Origin: Sphingobacteriaceae bacterium
GTDB taxonomy: Bacteria; Bacteroidota; Bacteroidia; B-17B0; Aurantibacillaceae
DNA length: 64,000 nt
Reading direction: 5' to 3'
Assembly (NCBI GenBank): GCA_002319075.1
Contig: NVQB01000001.1
Location: 1,736,001-1,800,000 of the forward strand
A program made the position numbers and the translations under genes. Positions 1 through 10,879 of the stretch are shown here, piece after piece. Numbering within the stretch: position 1 is the stretch's first letter; every line of letters begins with the position of its first letter. The notes beneath the pieces were generated by a model, which searched no databases, was not told the origin of the DNA, and saw nothing but the letters and a program-made list of their open reading frames with translations.

Positions 1-763
1 AAAAAGCAATTTCAGTAATCGTGTTAGTTGCTATTCCACTTACTGGAGAAGCACTATAAGTAATCCCTGCATCCGTAGTGCGGAACATTCTGTCTCCATT
101 AGTTCCAAACCATAAGTTAGATGTTCCTACTTTTGCGTAAAGATTTACAATGGCAAATTCACCAGAAGTTGGATTAGGAATGTTTGCTCCTGGAGTTAAA
201 GACCAGGTAAGACCTGCATCTGTACTTCTCCATAATTCAAACTCACCATTAATCGGGTCACCATTAGCTATAGCTACTGAAGGAGTTAAGAATGTTATAA
301 AATTTGCAAATGAAGTGGTATTTGTAAACATACCTGAAGCAGTCATGTTAGACCAGGTTGCTCCACCGTTAGTAGTTCTGTGAATTGCTCCACCACCTTG
401 ACCAGAGCCCGGACCAACTTTTTTAAAGGCACAAACCCATGCAGTGTTTGCATCGATACCTTCCATGTTACCAATTACATAAGTATTTGTATCACTGTAA
501 ATAGTTCCACCGCTAAAGGTAACACCCGCGTTAATACTACGTGAATACCAGTTATAATTACGACTTGGAGCGTTCAGATCCCAACCTGTAACCCAAACAA
601 CATTCGCATCAACAGCATCCATAATTTTTACAGATGGAAGCAGTGCAGTAGTAGGGTTAGGGAATATGGCGTGTTGATTGGTCGCCCATGATGGAGAAGC
701 AACCTGCGCGAACACAGTGCTTACAGCAACAGAGGCAATAATTGATAGTAGTTGTTTTTTCAT
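1..763 (-). CDS. Secreted BNR/sortilin-like repeat protein (partial, C-terminus off window)
   Basis: The reading frame is open from an ATG at 763 down to the window edge (about 254 residues seen). It begins with a signal peptide (MKKQLLSI..., cleavage near VFAQ). The visible part has repeated Asp-box-like motifs (HRTTNGGATW, RSTDAGLTW, RTTDAGITY), typical of BNR or sortilin-like beta-propellers in Bacteroidota secreted proteins. Such proteins usually end in a T9SS sorting domain, but that part would lie outside the window, so secretion by T9SS is inferred. It is divergent from the reductase gene at 1006. Substrate or ligand cannot be told. Confidence 0.85.
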   Translation of the reverse strand, partial: MKKQLLSIIASVAVSTVFAQVASPSWATNQHAIFPNPTTALLPSVKIMDAVDANVVWVTGWDLNAPSRNYNWYSRSINAGVTFSGGTIYSDTNTYVIGNMEGIDANTAWVCAFKKVGPGSGQGGGAIHRTTNGGATWSNMTASGMFTNTTSFANFITFLTPSVAIANGDPINGEFELWRSTDAGLTWSLTPGANIPNPTSGEFAIVNLYAKVGTSNLWFGTNGDRMFRTTDAGITYSASPVSGIATNTITEIAF

Positions 764-1005
764 TTGTCCTTAATTTATTTTAATTGGCTAAAAATAATGA
801 ATTTTATTCAGACGACTGTAAAAAATGGGCATTTAACACTATTTTATCTTACAAGTGGTCACATATTTTGATTTTATGGCAGGCACAAAAATTGCATATC
901 CAAGCCTCTATTTTTGCCGCCGATTTAAGTGATACGTCGTCGGTTTTTAAATTTTTTTGGATTAAGGCTATTCAAAAATAAGCTACCTTTGCCAAAATTT
1001 TCTAA
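764..1005. promoter_or_regulatory. Divergent intergenic region with a -7 box for the reductase gene
   Basis: The 242 bases separate two divergent genes. TACCTTTG at 984-991 matches the Bacteroidota -7 consensus TAnnTTTG and lies 14 bases before the ATG at 1006. A TTTG at 956-959 could be the -33 element, but the 24-base gap is longer than the usual 17-23. A short reading frame at 784-981 here has no recognisable features and is not called as a gene. Confidence 0.5.
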
Positions 1006-2016
1006 ATGATTCACACAGATTTAGTTATTGTTGGGGCAGGACCAGTGGGTTTATTCGCAATTTTTGAAGCAGGTCTGCTCAAAATGCGCTGTCATCTTAT
1101 CGATTATCTTCCGCAAATTGGCGGTCAGCTTTCTGAAATTTATCCTAAAAAACCTATATACGATATCCCGGGCTATCCATCCGTTTTAGCACAGGAATTA
1201 ATCGACAATTTGTTGAAACAAGCAGAACCTTTCAAGCCTGGTTTTACACTTGGCGAAAGAATTGAGTCAGTTAAAAAAAGAGGTGAACGTGATTTTCTGG
1301 TAACAACCAATATGGGTACACAGGTAGAAGCAAAAGCCGTAGTTATAGCTGGCGGCCTGGGTTGTTTCGAACCTCGTAAACCTGAAATTGCAGGGCTCGA
1401 AAATTTTGAAAATGGCAAAGGAGTTAACTACATGATTCTTGATCCTGAAAAATACCGCGATCAAAAAATGGTAATCGCAGGTGGCGGGGATAGCGCATTA
1501 GACTGGACTATTTTTCTGAGTGATGTTTGCAGCGAACTTACACTGATCCATAGAAGTGAGAGTTTTCGTGGAGCTCCAGATAGCGTTAATAAGGTTATGG
1601 ACCTGGCTGCTAAGGGTAAAATTAAATTACTTCTTAATTCTACCATTGGTTCTGTAAGCGGCAACGGAACATTGGAAAGTATCGAAACCCTAAACATTAA
1701 AACGCAGGAAAAAAACAGTATTGCTACACAACATTTAATTCCATTGTTTGGTCTAAGTCCCAAACTTGGTCCGATTGAAGCCTGGGGACTTAATCTTGAT
1801 AAAAATGCTATTGAAGTAAATGTTGATGACTACAGCACTAACATCGAAGGCATTTATGCTATTGGCGATATAAATACTTATAAAAATAAATTAAAATTAA
1901 TTCTTTGTGGTTTCCACGAAGCTGCATTAATGAGCCACAGTGCTTATAAATACATTAATCCGGGAGTTAAGTATACCATGAAGTATACAACCGTTCAGGG
2001 GGTTAATGAGTTTTAA
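1006..2016 (+). CDS. Thioredoxin-reductase-like ferredoxin/flavodoxin--NADP+ reductase
   Basis: A 336-residue cytoplasmic FAD enzyme of the thioredoxin-reductase fold. The FAD-binding GAGPVG is at residues 10-15, the LPQIGGQL segment near 35-42, a second dinucleotide motif (VIAGGGDSALDW) near 158, and the C-terminal FAD contact YAIGDIN near 285. The redox CxxC of true thioredoxin reductases is absent, which with the length points to the TrxR-like FNR family (YumC type). It would pass electrons between NADPH and ferredoxin or flavodoxin. It appears monocistronic, with a -7 box just upstream and a terminator at 2037. Confidence 0.9.
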   Translation: MIHTDLVIVGAGPVGLFAIFEAGLLKMRCHLIDYLPQIGGQLSEIYPKKPIYDIPGYPSVLAQELIDNLLKQAEPFKPGFTLGERIESVKKRGERDFLVTTNMGTQVEAKAVVIAGGLGCFEPRKPEIAGLENFENGKGVNYMILDPEKYRDQKMVIAGGGDSALDWTIFLSDVCSELTLIHRSESFRGAPDSVNKVMDLAAKGKIKLLLNSTIGSVSGNGTLESIETLNIKTQEKNSIATQHLIPLFGLSPKLGPIEAWGLNLDKNAIEVNVDDYSTNIEGIYAIGDINTYKNKLKLILCGFHEAALMSHSAYKYINPGVKYTMKYTTVQGVNEF

Positions 2017-2036
2017 TTTTCAAATTGATTTAAAAG

Positions 2037-2065
2037 AAAGCGTTCTGAATGAGAACGCTTTTTTT
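2037..2065 (+). terminator. Rho-independent terminator after the reductase gene
   Basis: A perfect 10-bp inverted repeat, AAAGCGTTCT (2037-2046) and AGAACGCTTT (2052-2061), has a 5-nt loop and is followed by a T run. It sits 21 bases after the reductase stop codon. Confidence 0.9.
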
Positions 2066-2129
2066 ATGCCCGAATCTTTCACCATTTAAATTCTAAATGG
2101 TCTATGCTCCTGATTGTTTTTTGCCCTCA

Positions 2130-3110
2130 TTAGAATTTCAGACTTCTTAGTTTTTCCTGTGCGCATTTTCTGGCTCCAAATGTCTTCTCCCAGTAGTCGG
2201 CAAGATATTCCTGTTCAGTTTGACCAGGTGTAGGAATCAGTATTAATTTTTTTTTGTCCAGTAGATGAAGATCCATTAATGTGCTATAACCACTTCTGCA
2301 AATCACAGTAGCGCTCTCATTAATTAAATCTGAAAGGATGTTTTTTTCCTTTGAAAAAAACACCTGTATATGACTGGGAATATTCTGCCCTGCTGCAAGC
2401 TCCACAGGCATTGCGAAAGCGAAAAGTAATTCAGGCTGTTGCTCTGCCTTTTGCAACAGTAAATTTTTCAAAATTGAATACTGAGGTTCCGGACCGGAAA
2501 GTAAAATCAGGTAATCGTATTTTATTTTCGCCGGATTTTTTTTTTGAAGACGTGATTGCGGTTCTATATATTTTATAGTCGCATGAAAATGTTTTCCATG
2601 TGAAAGTTCTCCGCCAAGACTTTGCGCTTCTCTTTCGTAATCTGGGATCCAGACTTCATTAAAATTGAGGATGTATTTTTTATTTATGCTTTGCGCTATA
2701 CTATTTGCAAAAGGAGTTTTTAAAAAAACCTGATGTGTTATGAAGATACTGTGTGTGGTTTTTGAAAATAATCCAAAGCGATTATCACTTATAACTACAT
2801 CAATCTTGTGCTCCAAAATAAGTCGTTGTATAAGCTCATTCTCTTTTTTTATTACTCTAAAAATACGCGGACCAGAAACTAATAATTTCAACCAAACCGG
2901 AAGTACGGAAGAATACCGGACATTGTACGCTGGCATTGCTATTCTTTGCAAATGCGGAAACTCCAGTTGAAAAATTTTTTCGGTCAGAGCTGTTGTACCG
3001 ATAATAACCTTGTTGTTCTTGATCAATTTACGGATGATTGGAACACAGCGTGTAGCGTGGCCCAAACCCCAATCGAGTGCACAAATAAATATTGTTTTAC
3101 CGGAAATCAA
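2130..3110 (-). CDS. Glycosyltransferase of the GT28/MurG-like (GT-B) type
   Basis: A 326-residue protein starting MISGKTIFICALDWGLGHATR. The N-terminal GLGHATRC loop (about 15-22) matches the glycine-rich H motif of GT-B sugar transferases such as MurG and MGDG synthase. The C-terminal half carries a donor-site-like stretch (VICRSGYSTLMDL, then PTPGQTEQEYLA). No signal peptide or membrane segment is obvious. It follows the lipoprotein gene at 3152 on the same strand with a 41-base gap and is probably the last gene of the gyrB run. The sugar and acceptor are not determined. Confidence 0.75.
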   Translation of the reverse strand: MISGKTIFICALDWGLGHATRCVPIIRKLIKNNKVIIGTTALTEKIFQLEFPHLQRIAMPAYNVRYSSVLPVWLKLLVSGPRIFRVIKKENELIQRLILEHKIDVVISDNRFGLFSKTTHSIFITHQVFLKTPFANSIAQSINKKYILNFNEVWIPDYEREAQSLGGELSHGKHFHATIKYIEPQSRLQKKNPAKIKYDYLILLSGPEPQYSILKNLLLQKAEQQPELLFAFAMPVELAAGQNIPSHIQVFFSKEKNILSDLINESATVICRSGYSTLMDLHLLDKKKLILIPTPGQTEQEYLADYWEKTFGARKCAQEKLRSLKF

Positions 3111-3151
3111 ACTACTTTATCTCTTTGATATGATTTTAGAGCTAAAATGCA

Positions 3152-3865
3152 CTAATTTAAATTTAAGCCGAAAACCAGGCCAATCCAGGGTTTACGCTCA
3201 TAGATCCAGTATTTGCTATTTTTATCTAATAAATTATCCCATGCGATTGACACACCTGAAGTGTATTTTCCAACAGCCATAATAAGTGCAGCACCTTTTA
3301 ACCACACTACACCTTCGTATTCAGAATTGATATTATAATCGGTTACCCAGGGATTCATTGCCGTAGATCCAAAGCCCGTAAAGCCTCCGAGCGAGATGGC
3401 ATAATGGTGGGATTCGCGCTCGTAATAATTAAAAAAATGTTTGCTATACTTTATCCTGTAAAAATCTTTTCTGATTCCAAGATACGCTGCACCATTTAAA
3501 CTTGTTGTAAATTGTTGTGGAAGGCTTTTTGTTTCAGGGCGGTATTTAAAAGGAATAGTAAGAGCGTCCAAATCAAAACTTAGTGAATGATAATACTGTG
3601 TGTTTACTTTTTCATTTGTTTTGCAAACGAAAATTTTTACAAAGGGTTTAATAGTATCTGCTACAAAATCACCGTTCACTTTACTTAATTTGTGAACTAC
3701 AATAGAGTCGCCTCTATTCTCAACATAGACTTTTGCTTTTGCGAAAACTTTTGACCGGTATTCGCCATCCGGCAGATCATGTACGCTGGAATCTTCTTTA
3801 AAAACGCCACAACTAGCACATGCCAGGATAAGAAAAAGCAGGATAAGCTTACTAATCGCTGGCAT
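3152..3865 (-). CDS. Putative lipoprotein of unknown function
   Basis: A 237-residue protein with a lipoprotein signal: a short hydrophobic run ending LILACASC, with Cys16 or Cys19 as possible acylation sites. The rest is rich in beta-strand-like segments and ends WIGLVFGLNLN, an aromatic and hydrophobic terminus as in outer-membrane barrels, so it may be a small barrel or barrel-associated protein. I do not recognise a named family. It starts 18 bases after gyrB stops and is likely co-transcribed with it. Confidence 0.7.
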   Translation of the reverse strand: MPAISKLILLFLILACASCGVFKEDSSVHDLPDGEYRSKVFAKAKVYVENRGDSIVVHKLSKVNGDFVADTIKPFVKIFVCKTNEKVNTQYYHSLSFDLDALTIPFKYRPETKSLPQQFTTSLNGAAYLGIRKDFYRIKYSKHFFNYYERESHHYAISLGGFTGFGSTAMNPWVTDYNINSEYEGVVWLKGAALIMAVGKYTSGVSIAWDNLLDKNSKYWIYERKPWIGLVFGLNLN

Positions 3866-3883
3866 GGGAAGAGGGTTTAAAGG

Positions 3884-5857
<1,974 letters not shown>

Positions 5858-5940
5858 TTATATTATCCTTTAAATATACTGAAAAATTGCGGATTCCGGG
5901 GTGTAAAATGCTGCAAATGTTACTAACAAAATGTTAAAAG

Positions 5941-5968
5941 TTGTGTTAGAAAAATTAGCTTATTTTTG
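5941..5968 (+). promoter_or_regulatory. Bacteroidota-type promoter of the acyltransferase gene
   Basis: TTG at 5941-5943 and TATTTTTG at 5961-5968 are separated by 17 bases, fitting the -33/-7 pattern. The start codon at 5984 follows 15 bases after the -7 box, so the leader should be under about 12 nt. Confidence 0.6.
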
Positions 5969-5983
5969 ACCTCAAATTAAAAA

Positions 5984-7300
5984 ATGATCTGGCATACACT
6001 CCGCTATTTAATAACCTTTCTTTTACCTGTTTTTTATAAAAGAACACAGATAAAAAATCTGGATGCAATTACTGTAAAAGGACCAGTAATTATCGCTATG
6101 AATCATCCTAATGCATTTACCGATCCAATTTATATAGCTTACCTCTCCTATCCGCAACGCGTATTTTATATGGCACGTGGAGACGCTTTTAAACCGGGAT
6201 TAATAGCCTATATCCTTGAAAAGATTGGCATCGTACCCATTTTCAGAATTCAGGATGGGGGTAAAGAGGGTTTAAAGAAAAATGACGAAGCCTACCGCCG
6301 CGTAAATCATCTTTTGAGCAAAAACGGCAAGGTGATAGTTTTTGCTGAGGGATTATGCATTCAGGAAAGAAGGTTGCGCCCTGTTAAAAAAGGTGTCGCC
6401 AGGATGGTTTTTGGGGCTTATGAGGCCTTAAAAACCGAAAACCTGGTTGTTGTACCCATTGGAGTAAATTACACCAAGCCTGACAAATTCAGAAGTGATA
6501 TTTTTTATAACATTGGAGAGCCCATAGTAGTAAAAGACTTTATGGCCGATTATGAGGAGAATCCCGCACGTACTTACAACAAGTTTCTTCAGGTGCTGGA
6601 GCCAAAAATGAAAGAGCTTATTACGCATATCAACGATAAGCAAAATGACGAGTTCGTGTTGCAGGTGGAACTACTTTACAAAAAAGATCTGCTGCGTGAA
6701 CAAGGTCTGGATTTTAGAAATCTGGATCATGATTTTCAGGTTTTAAAACAACTCACTGAAAAAGTAAACCTGGCAAATGAAGCAAATCCCGAACTTGTTA
6801 CCGAAGCAAGGGTTCTATCCAAACACTATTTTAAGGTTTTAGAACAAAATAAATTAAAAGACTGGCTCATCAATCCTAAACAAAACCAGCAGGTAAATAG
6901 TCTGTTTCTTGTTTTAAGGATCCTGGCCTTATTACTTACTTTGCCGCTATACATTGCGGGATTGCTGGGCAACTACCTTCCCCTGATCTCCACCCACCTC
7001 CTTGCTAAAAAGGTCATTAAATTCAAAGAGTTTTACTCGTCTATCGCCATTGGATCGAGCATGTTTATCTTTTGGATCAATTACGTACTTTGGTTTATGC
7101 TTATTTACTGGCTCTCACCAAATGTACTTTGGCCTTTTGGAATGTGTTTTGTTATGATCATGTGTGGCTATTTCAGTCTTTACTATCATCCCTTCTTAAA
7201 GAAAACCCTGGGTATAAAGCGAATATTAAGCAATAAATCTTTGTACAGCTCGTTAACCGAAGAAAGGAAAAAACTCCTATCTTTAATTAACAAATTTTAA
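5984..7300 (+). CDS. PlsC-like lysophospholipid/glycerol-phosphate acyltransferase, membrane-bound
   Basis: A 438-residue protein with an N-terminal acyltransferase domain and a C-terminal membrane region. The catalytic motif is NHPNAFTDP (about 40-48), in the H-x5-D spacing seen in glycerol-3-phosphate O-acyltransferase relatives rather than the classical H-x4-D. FAEG near 124 corresponds to the acceptor-binding EG motif. Two or three hydrophobic segments follow residue about 305 (LFLVLRILALLLTLPLYIAG, then FIFWINYVLWFMLIYWL). It likely acylates a glycerolipid at the inner membrane. The DUF3108 gene follows at 7345 on the same strand. Confidence 0.85.
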   Translation: MIWHTLRYLITFLLPVFYKRTQIKNLDAITVKGPVIIAMNHPNAFTDPIYIAYLSYPQRVFYMARGDAFKPGLIAYILEKIGIVPIFRIQDGGKEGLKKNDEAYRRVNHLLSKNGKVIVFAEGLCIQERRLRPVKKGVARMVFGAYEALKTENLVVVPIGVNYTKPDKFRSDIFYNIGEPIVVKDFMADYEENPARTYNKFLQVLEPKMKELITHINDKQNDEFVLQVELLYKKDLLREQGLDFRNLDHDFQVLKQLTEKVNLANEANPELVTEARVLSKHYFKVLEQNKLKDWLINPKQNQQVNSLFLVLRILALLLTLPLYIAGLLGNYLPLISTHLLAKKVIKFKEFYSSIAIGSSMFIFWINYVLWFMLIYWLSPNVLWPFGMCFVMIMCGYFSLYYHPFLKKTLGIKRILSNKSLYSSLTEERKKLLSLINKF

Positions 7301-7344
7301 TCTGCCGGCACTCAACAACGGCACAGCGTTTGCGTATAAAGGGT

Positions 7345-8187
7345 ATGAAAATAGACAGAGGTATAGTTCTTCTTTGCAGCGTGGTTGCTGTGGTGATTTT
7401 ATCGTCCGCTAAGTTCTCTAAGCCGCATACTCAAAAATTGACGGAATTGTCGCAAACTGTTCCGCCGGATTTTCTTCCCGCTAAAAAAAATATAGCTTTT
7501 AAAGAAGGTGAAATTTTAACCTACCGCATGCACTACGGCCTTTTAAATGCCGGTGGCGCCGTTTTAGAAGTTAAACCTGATATTATGAATATCAGTGGTC
7601 GCCAGGTTTACCATATTGTGGGAACTGGTTTTACAACAGGTTCTGCCGACTGGTTTTTTAAAGTGCGCGACCGTTATGAAACTTATATGGATAAAGACGC
7701 TCTTTTACCCTGGATGTTTGTACGCCGGGTGGATGAAGATGGTTTTAAATTCAGTCAGGATTATATGTTTAACCACTATACTAAAAAGGTAGATGTAGGT
7801 AACAATCAAAAATTCGATATTCCAAGTGGCATCCAGGATATGGTGAGCGCATTTTATTATGCCCGCAACCTTGATCTGAGTAATGCTAAACCGGGCGACA
7901 CTTATACTTTAAATTGTTTCTTAGACAAAGAAATCTGGCCATTAAAAATCAAATTTATTGAGAAAGAAGTGATCTCAACCGATATTGGAAAATTTCGTTG
8001 TCTAAAATTTCGTCCCATCGTTCAACAAGGACGTATTTTTAAAAAAGAGGAAGACCTCAACGTTTGGATAAGCGACGACAATAACCACATCGTAATGCGG
8101 GCCAAAGCAGATATCATTATTGGTAGCGTAAAGATGGATATTACGAGCGCTAAGAATCTGGCGAATGCTATGAGTAAAGTCAATTGA
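7345..8187 (+). CDS. DUF3108 domain-containing exported protein
   Basis: About 280 residues. An N-terminal hydrophobic stretch (GIVLLCSVVAVVILSS) acts as a signal peptide or anchor. The rest matches DUF3108: FKEGEILTYRMHYGLLNAGG, then a KVRDRYETYMD segment and a C-terminal WISDDNNHIVMRAKA stretch. A TTG at 7330 would add five residues, but the ATG at 7345 gives a normal signal-peptide start. The function is unknown; DUF3108 proteins are periplasmic or outer-envelope proteins of a lipocalin-like fold. It is probably transcribed with the acyltransferase gene and ends at the terminator at 8206. Confidence 0.85.
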   Translation: MKIDRGIVLLCSVVAVVILSSAKFSKPHTQKLTELSQTVPPDFLPAKKNIAFKEGEILTYRMHYGLLNAGGAVLEVKPDIMNISGRQVYHIVGTGFTTGSADWFFKVRDRYETYMDKDALLPWMFVRRVDEDGFKFSQDYMFNHYTKKVDVGNNQKFDIPSGIQDMVSAFYYARNLDLSNAKPGDTYTLNCFLDKEIWPLKIKFIEKEVISTDIGKFRCLKFRPIVQQGRIFKKEEDLNVWISDDNNHIVMRAKADIIIGSVKMDITSAKNLANAMSKVN

Positions 8188-8205
8188 TGCAACACCTCAG
8201 GGTGC

Positions 8206-8255
8206 AAGAGTCAGGACGCAAGATTAAATTGTCTTACTTCCTGACTCTTTTTTTT
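8206..8255 (+). terminator. Rho-independent terminator after the DUF3108 gene
   Basis: AAGAGTCAGGA (8206-8216) pairs perfectly with TCCTGACTCTT (8239-8249) across a 22-nt loop, followed by eight more Ts or so. The T run touches the stop codon of the convergent kynureninase gene. Confidence 0.85.
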
Positions 8256-9540
8256 ATAGTAACTCTTTCAAAATCTCACCAAATCTATACATGTCCTCAA
8301 AAGAATTGTAAAGTGGAATTGCGGCACAACGAATGACGTTAGGTTCTCTCCAATCGGGAATAACACCCTTTTCAATTAAAGAAGTATAAAGTTTTTTACC
8401 GTAACCATTTGCTACTATTGAAAGCTGACAGCCCCTGTTTTCGTTAGGAGTAATGATTTCCAGGCAATTGTTTTTTTGTTTGTTGATGTCGTTTACAATA
8501 AACTCCAGGTAAGCCACAAGGTCTTTACTTTTCGCTATCAAAGCATCCATTCCTACTTCATCAAAAATATCCAGGCTCGCTCTGCAGGCAGCCATGCTGA
8601 AAATGGGAGCATTACTTAATTGCCAGCGTTCAGCAGTTTCCATTGGCACAAATGTATTGTCCATAAGAAAACGTGTTTTTTTATCATGTCCCCACCAGCC
8701 AGCAAACAATGGTAACTCCGTATTTTTTAAATGCTTTTCATGAACAAATGCTCCAGCTACACTACCCGGCCCGCTGTTTAAATATTTGTAACTGCACCAG
8801 GCTGCGAAGTCTACATTCCAATCGTGTAAGTGCAATTTGATATTCCCCGCACCATGTGCCAGGTCAAATCCAACGATAGCTCCAGCTTTGTGACCCACTT
8901 CGGCAATTGCTTTCATATCGAAAACCTGCCCGGTAAAATAATTTACTCCGCCAATCATTACCAGAGCCAGAGACTCTTTATTTTTTTCAATCGCAGCAAA
9001 AATATCTTCTTCCCGAATGTGGTACTCGCCTTCTCTTGGCGCTACTTCTACAATAGCATCTTCGATAGTGTACCCGTGAAATTTCACCTGCGATTGTAAG
9101 GCATACTGATCGCTTGGAAAAGCTTTTGCCTCACATAAAATTTTATAGCGTGACTTTGTTGGCTTGTAAAATGAAACCATCAACAAATGCAAATTCACAG
9201 TCAGTTGATTCATCATCACAGTTTCCTGAGGCAATGCCCCTACAATTTTCGCCATTTTATCCGTCAGCAATTCATGATAGGATAGCCAGGGGTTCTTAGC
9301 AAGGAAATGCCCCTCTACACCAAATTTCGCCCAATCATTTAACTCTTGTTGCAAATAGCTTTGAGTTGTTTTAGGTTGGAGCCCTAATGAATTTCCTGTA
9401 AAATAAACAACGTCTTTCCCTTCATGTTGGGGCATTAAAAAACGTTCGCGAAACCCTTTCAGTTTATCGTTTTGATCAGCTTGTTTTGCGAATTCTAAAG
9501 TATTTTGAAAGCTTGTGCTTGTAGTTGTTGCCTGTGACAT
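8254..9540 (-). CDS. kynU: Kynureninase
   Basis: A 428-residue PLP enzyme that cleaves kynurenine (or 3-hydroxykynurenine) to anthranilate (or 3-hydroxyanthranilate) and alanine. Diagnostic stretches are YFTGNSLGLQP (46-56), NQLTVNLHLL (111-120), FDLAHGAGN (225-233, PLP-contacting Asp226 and His229), and SYKYLNSGPG with the Schiff-base Lys252. The length is normal. No other kynurenine-pathway gene lies next to it. A pterin-4a-carbinolamine dehydratase gene at 62.3 kb hints that the cell also has an aromatic amino acid hydroxylase. Confidence 0.97.
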   Translation of the reverse strand: MSQATTTSTSFQNTLEFAKQADQNDKLKGFRERFLMPQHEGKDVVYFTGNSLGLQPKTTQSYLQQELNDWAKFGVEGHFLAKNPWLSYHELLTDKMAKIVGALPQETVMMNQLTVNLHLLMVSFYKPTKSRYKILCEAKAFPSDQYALQSQVKFHGYTIEDAIVEVAPREGEYHIREEDIFAAIEKNKESLALVMIGGVNYFTGQVFDMKAIAEVGHKAGAIVGFDLAHGAGNIKLHLHDWNVDFAAWCSYKYLNSGPGSVAGAFVHEKHLKNTELPLFAGWWGHDKKTRFLMDNTFVPMETAERWQLSNAPIFSMAACRASLDIFDEVGMDALIAKSKDLVAYLEFIVNDINKQKNNCLEIITPNENRGCQLSIVANGYGKKLYTSLIEKGVIPDWREPNVIRCAAIPLYNSFEDMYRFGEILKELL

Positions 9541-9707
9541 ATGTAAATTTTAGGAGGCATAAAAATAAGGATAAGGGACGAATTGCGCTAATTTGGCCGC
9601 TCGTATTCCGAGACTAATTGCACGACTTTCACACATGCAGCATTGCCAATGGCACACCCTTTTTGTATACATTGATTAGTATACTCTATCCAACGCGGGC
9701 AAAGTTC

Positions 9708-10061
9708 CTAGTGCATCTTTTCCCACTTACTTTTAAAAGTAAATGCTAAAACGGTTGCGCGTTGTTTTGCAAGATCAGCTCTTTCCCCATTAAATAGACT
9801 GTCTACAGCTCTAATCCAAACCTCCAGCCATTTATCAAACATGTAAGTTTTAATAGGCAAATTAATATGTTTATCGAAAACATTGGCTTTATAGCCTTCC
9901 TCGTCTAATAAAATCAGGGCCCAAAAAGAAACTATGTGGGGAACGTGTTTCGGAAAATCGATGCCATCAAAAACAGGTTTTATGTCTTCAAGTTTTAAAA
10001 GATTAGCGTAGAAAGTAGTAATGAGGAGTTCTATGTCGCTTCTTGATTGGATGTCGTTCAT
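9708..10061 (-). CDS. Group III truncated haemoglobin
   Basis: A 117-residue protein of the length and pattern of group III truncated globins. The B-helix has TFYANLL with Tyr18 as the likely B10 residue, the segment HVPHIVSFWALILL (39-52) matches the E helix, and KHINLPI (64-70) carries the probable proximal haem-binding His65, followed by the MFDKWLEVW helix. These proteins bind haem and O2 or NO in the cytoplasm; the exact role is unknown. It stands alone between kynU and the sigma-factor pair. Confidence 0.88.
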   Translation of the reverse strand: MNDIQSRSDIELLITTFYANLLKLEDIKPVFDGIDFPKHVPHIVSFWALILLDEEGYKANVFDKHINLPIKTYMFDKWLEVWIRAVDSLFNGERADLAKQRATVLAFTFKSKWEKMH

Positions 10062-10261
10062 GCGACAAAATTACAAGTTCTTACTTCGGGTCTAAGGAAA
10101 TATTCTCTCAGACGGACGCTTATCTCATATATTTCGCTGAAAAAGTGTAAAAAGATGTGATTTCGCCGGCGACGATTATTTACCAAAGGCAAATAGTTCT
10201 AGGTGAATTTTTTATTTAAGCTTCAGCAATTCTGCGAAATCTTTGGCAAACAGGGCTCGAA

Positions 10262-10879
10262 TTAATCAGGACGCACCTCAGAATCACCCTCTTCAGAAAT
10301 TGGAGTTGGGCTGATCTCTTTTAATTTTTGTCTTTCTGCTGCTCTTGCAGCGCGACGTTCTGCTTTTAAGCGGGCTTTTTCTTCGTCCGAAACAACATCG
10401 GTAGTTGTTTCAACTTTTGTAGGGGCAACTATAGTTTGTTCTGTTTTTACCTCTGGCGTGGCTGCTACTTTTTCTTCCACTTTGGTTTCAATTACCGGCG
10501 CAGGCTCTGCTTTTACTTCTGCCACGGGCACTGGTCCCAGTGTTTCAACTTTTGATGTAACTACAGGTTCGGGCGTGGAGGCTACAACAGGTTTTATTTC
10601 AACCTTTTGTTCATTTACCCGGGAAGGATTTTTGATACTTACGAAATTCACTAGAAGAAAAGAGAAAAGAATAATAATAACTCCGAAAACAGAAGGTAAA
10701 ACGACGCTACGGTTCAGGCTGAAATTAAAATTCTTTAAGCGGTTCTCGCGGTTCTGATTCCCAGTGGCTTCCGAGAAACTCTCAAATTTCTGCCAGGCTT
10801 CTTCCTTAACCGGTACCGTGAACTCTTTCATTTTAAGACGAAGATTTCTCTCGTCTATTTCGTAAGTAAAATTGCTCAT
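10262..10879 (-). CDS. Single-pass membrane protein, likely partner of the adjacent sigma factor
   Basis: 205 residues. A cytoplasmic-looking N-terminus of about 60 residues is followed by one membrane segment (VVLPSVFGVIIILFSFLLVN, about 59-78), then a low-complexity region rich in Pro, Val, Glu, Lys and Thr, and a basic Ala/Arg helix (RLKAERRAARAAERQKLKE) before an acidic tail. Its ATG overlaps the stop of the sigma-factor gene in an ATGA, so the two are translationally coupled. That position and topology suggest an anti-sigma-like role, but the usual HxxxCxxC zinc motif is missing, so this is inference. Confidence 0.7.
   Translation of the reverse strand: MSNFTYEIDERNLRLKMKEFTVPVKEEAWQKFESFSEATGNQNRENRLKNFNFSLNRSVVLPSVFGVIIILFSFLLVNFVSIKNPSRVNEQKVEIKPVVASTPEPVVTSKVETLGPVPVAEVKAEPAPVIETKVEEKVAATPEVKTEQTIVAPTKVETTTDVVSDEEKARLKAERRAARAAERQKLKEISPTPISEEGDSEVRPD

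Noticed and set aside
784-981. Short reading frame between the BNR protein and the reductase gene
   Set aside because: It begins with a TTG, has no recognisable motif and lies in a divergent promoter region.
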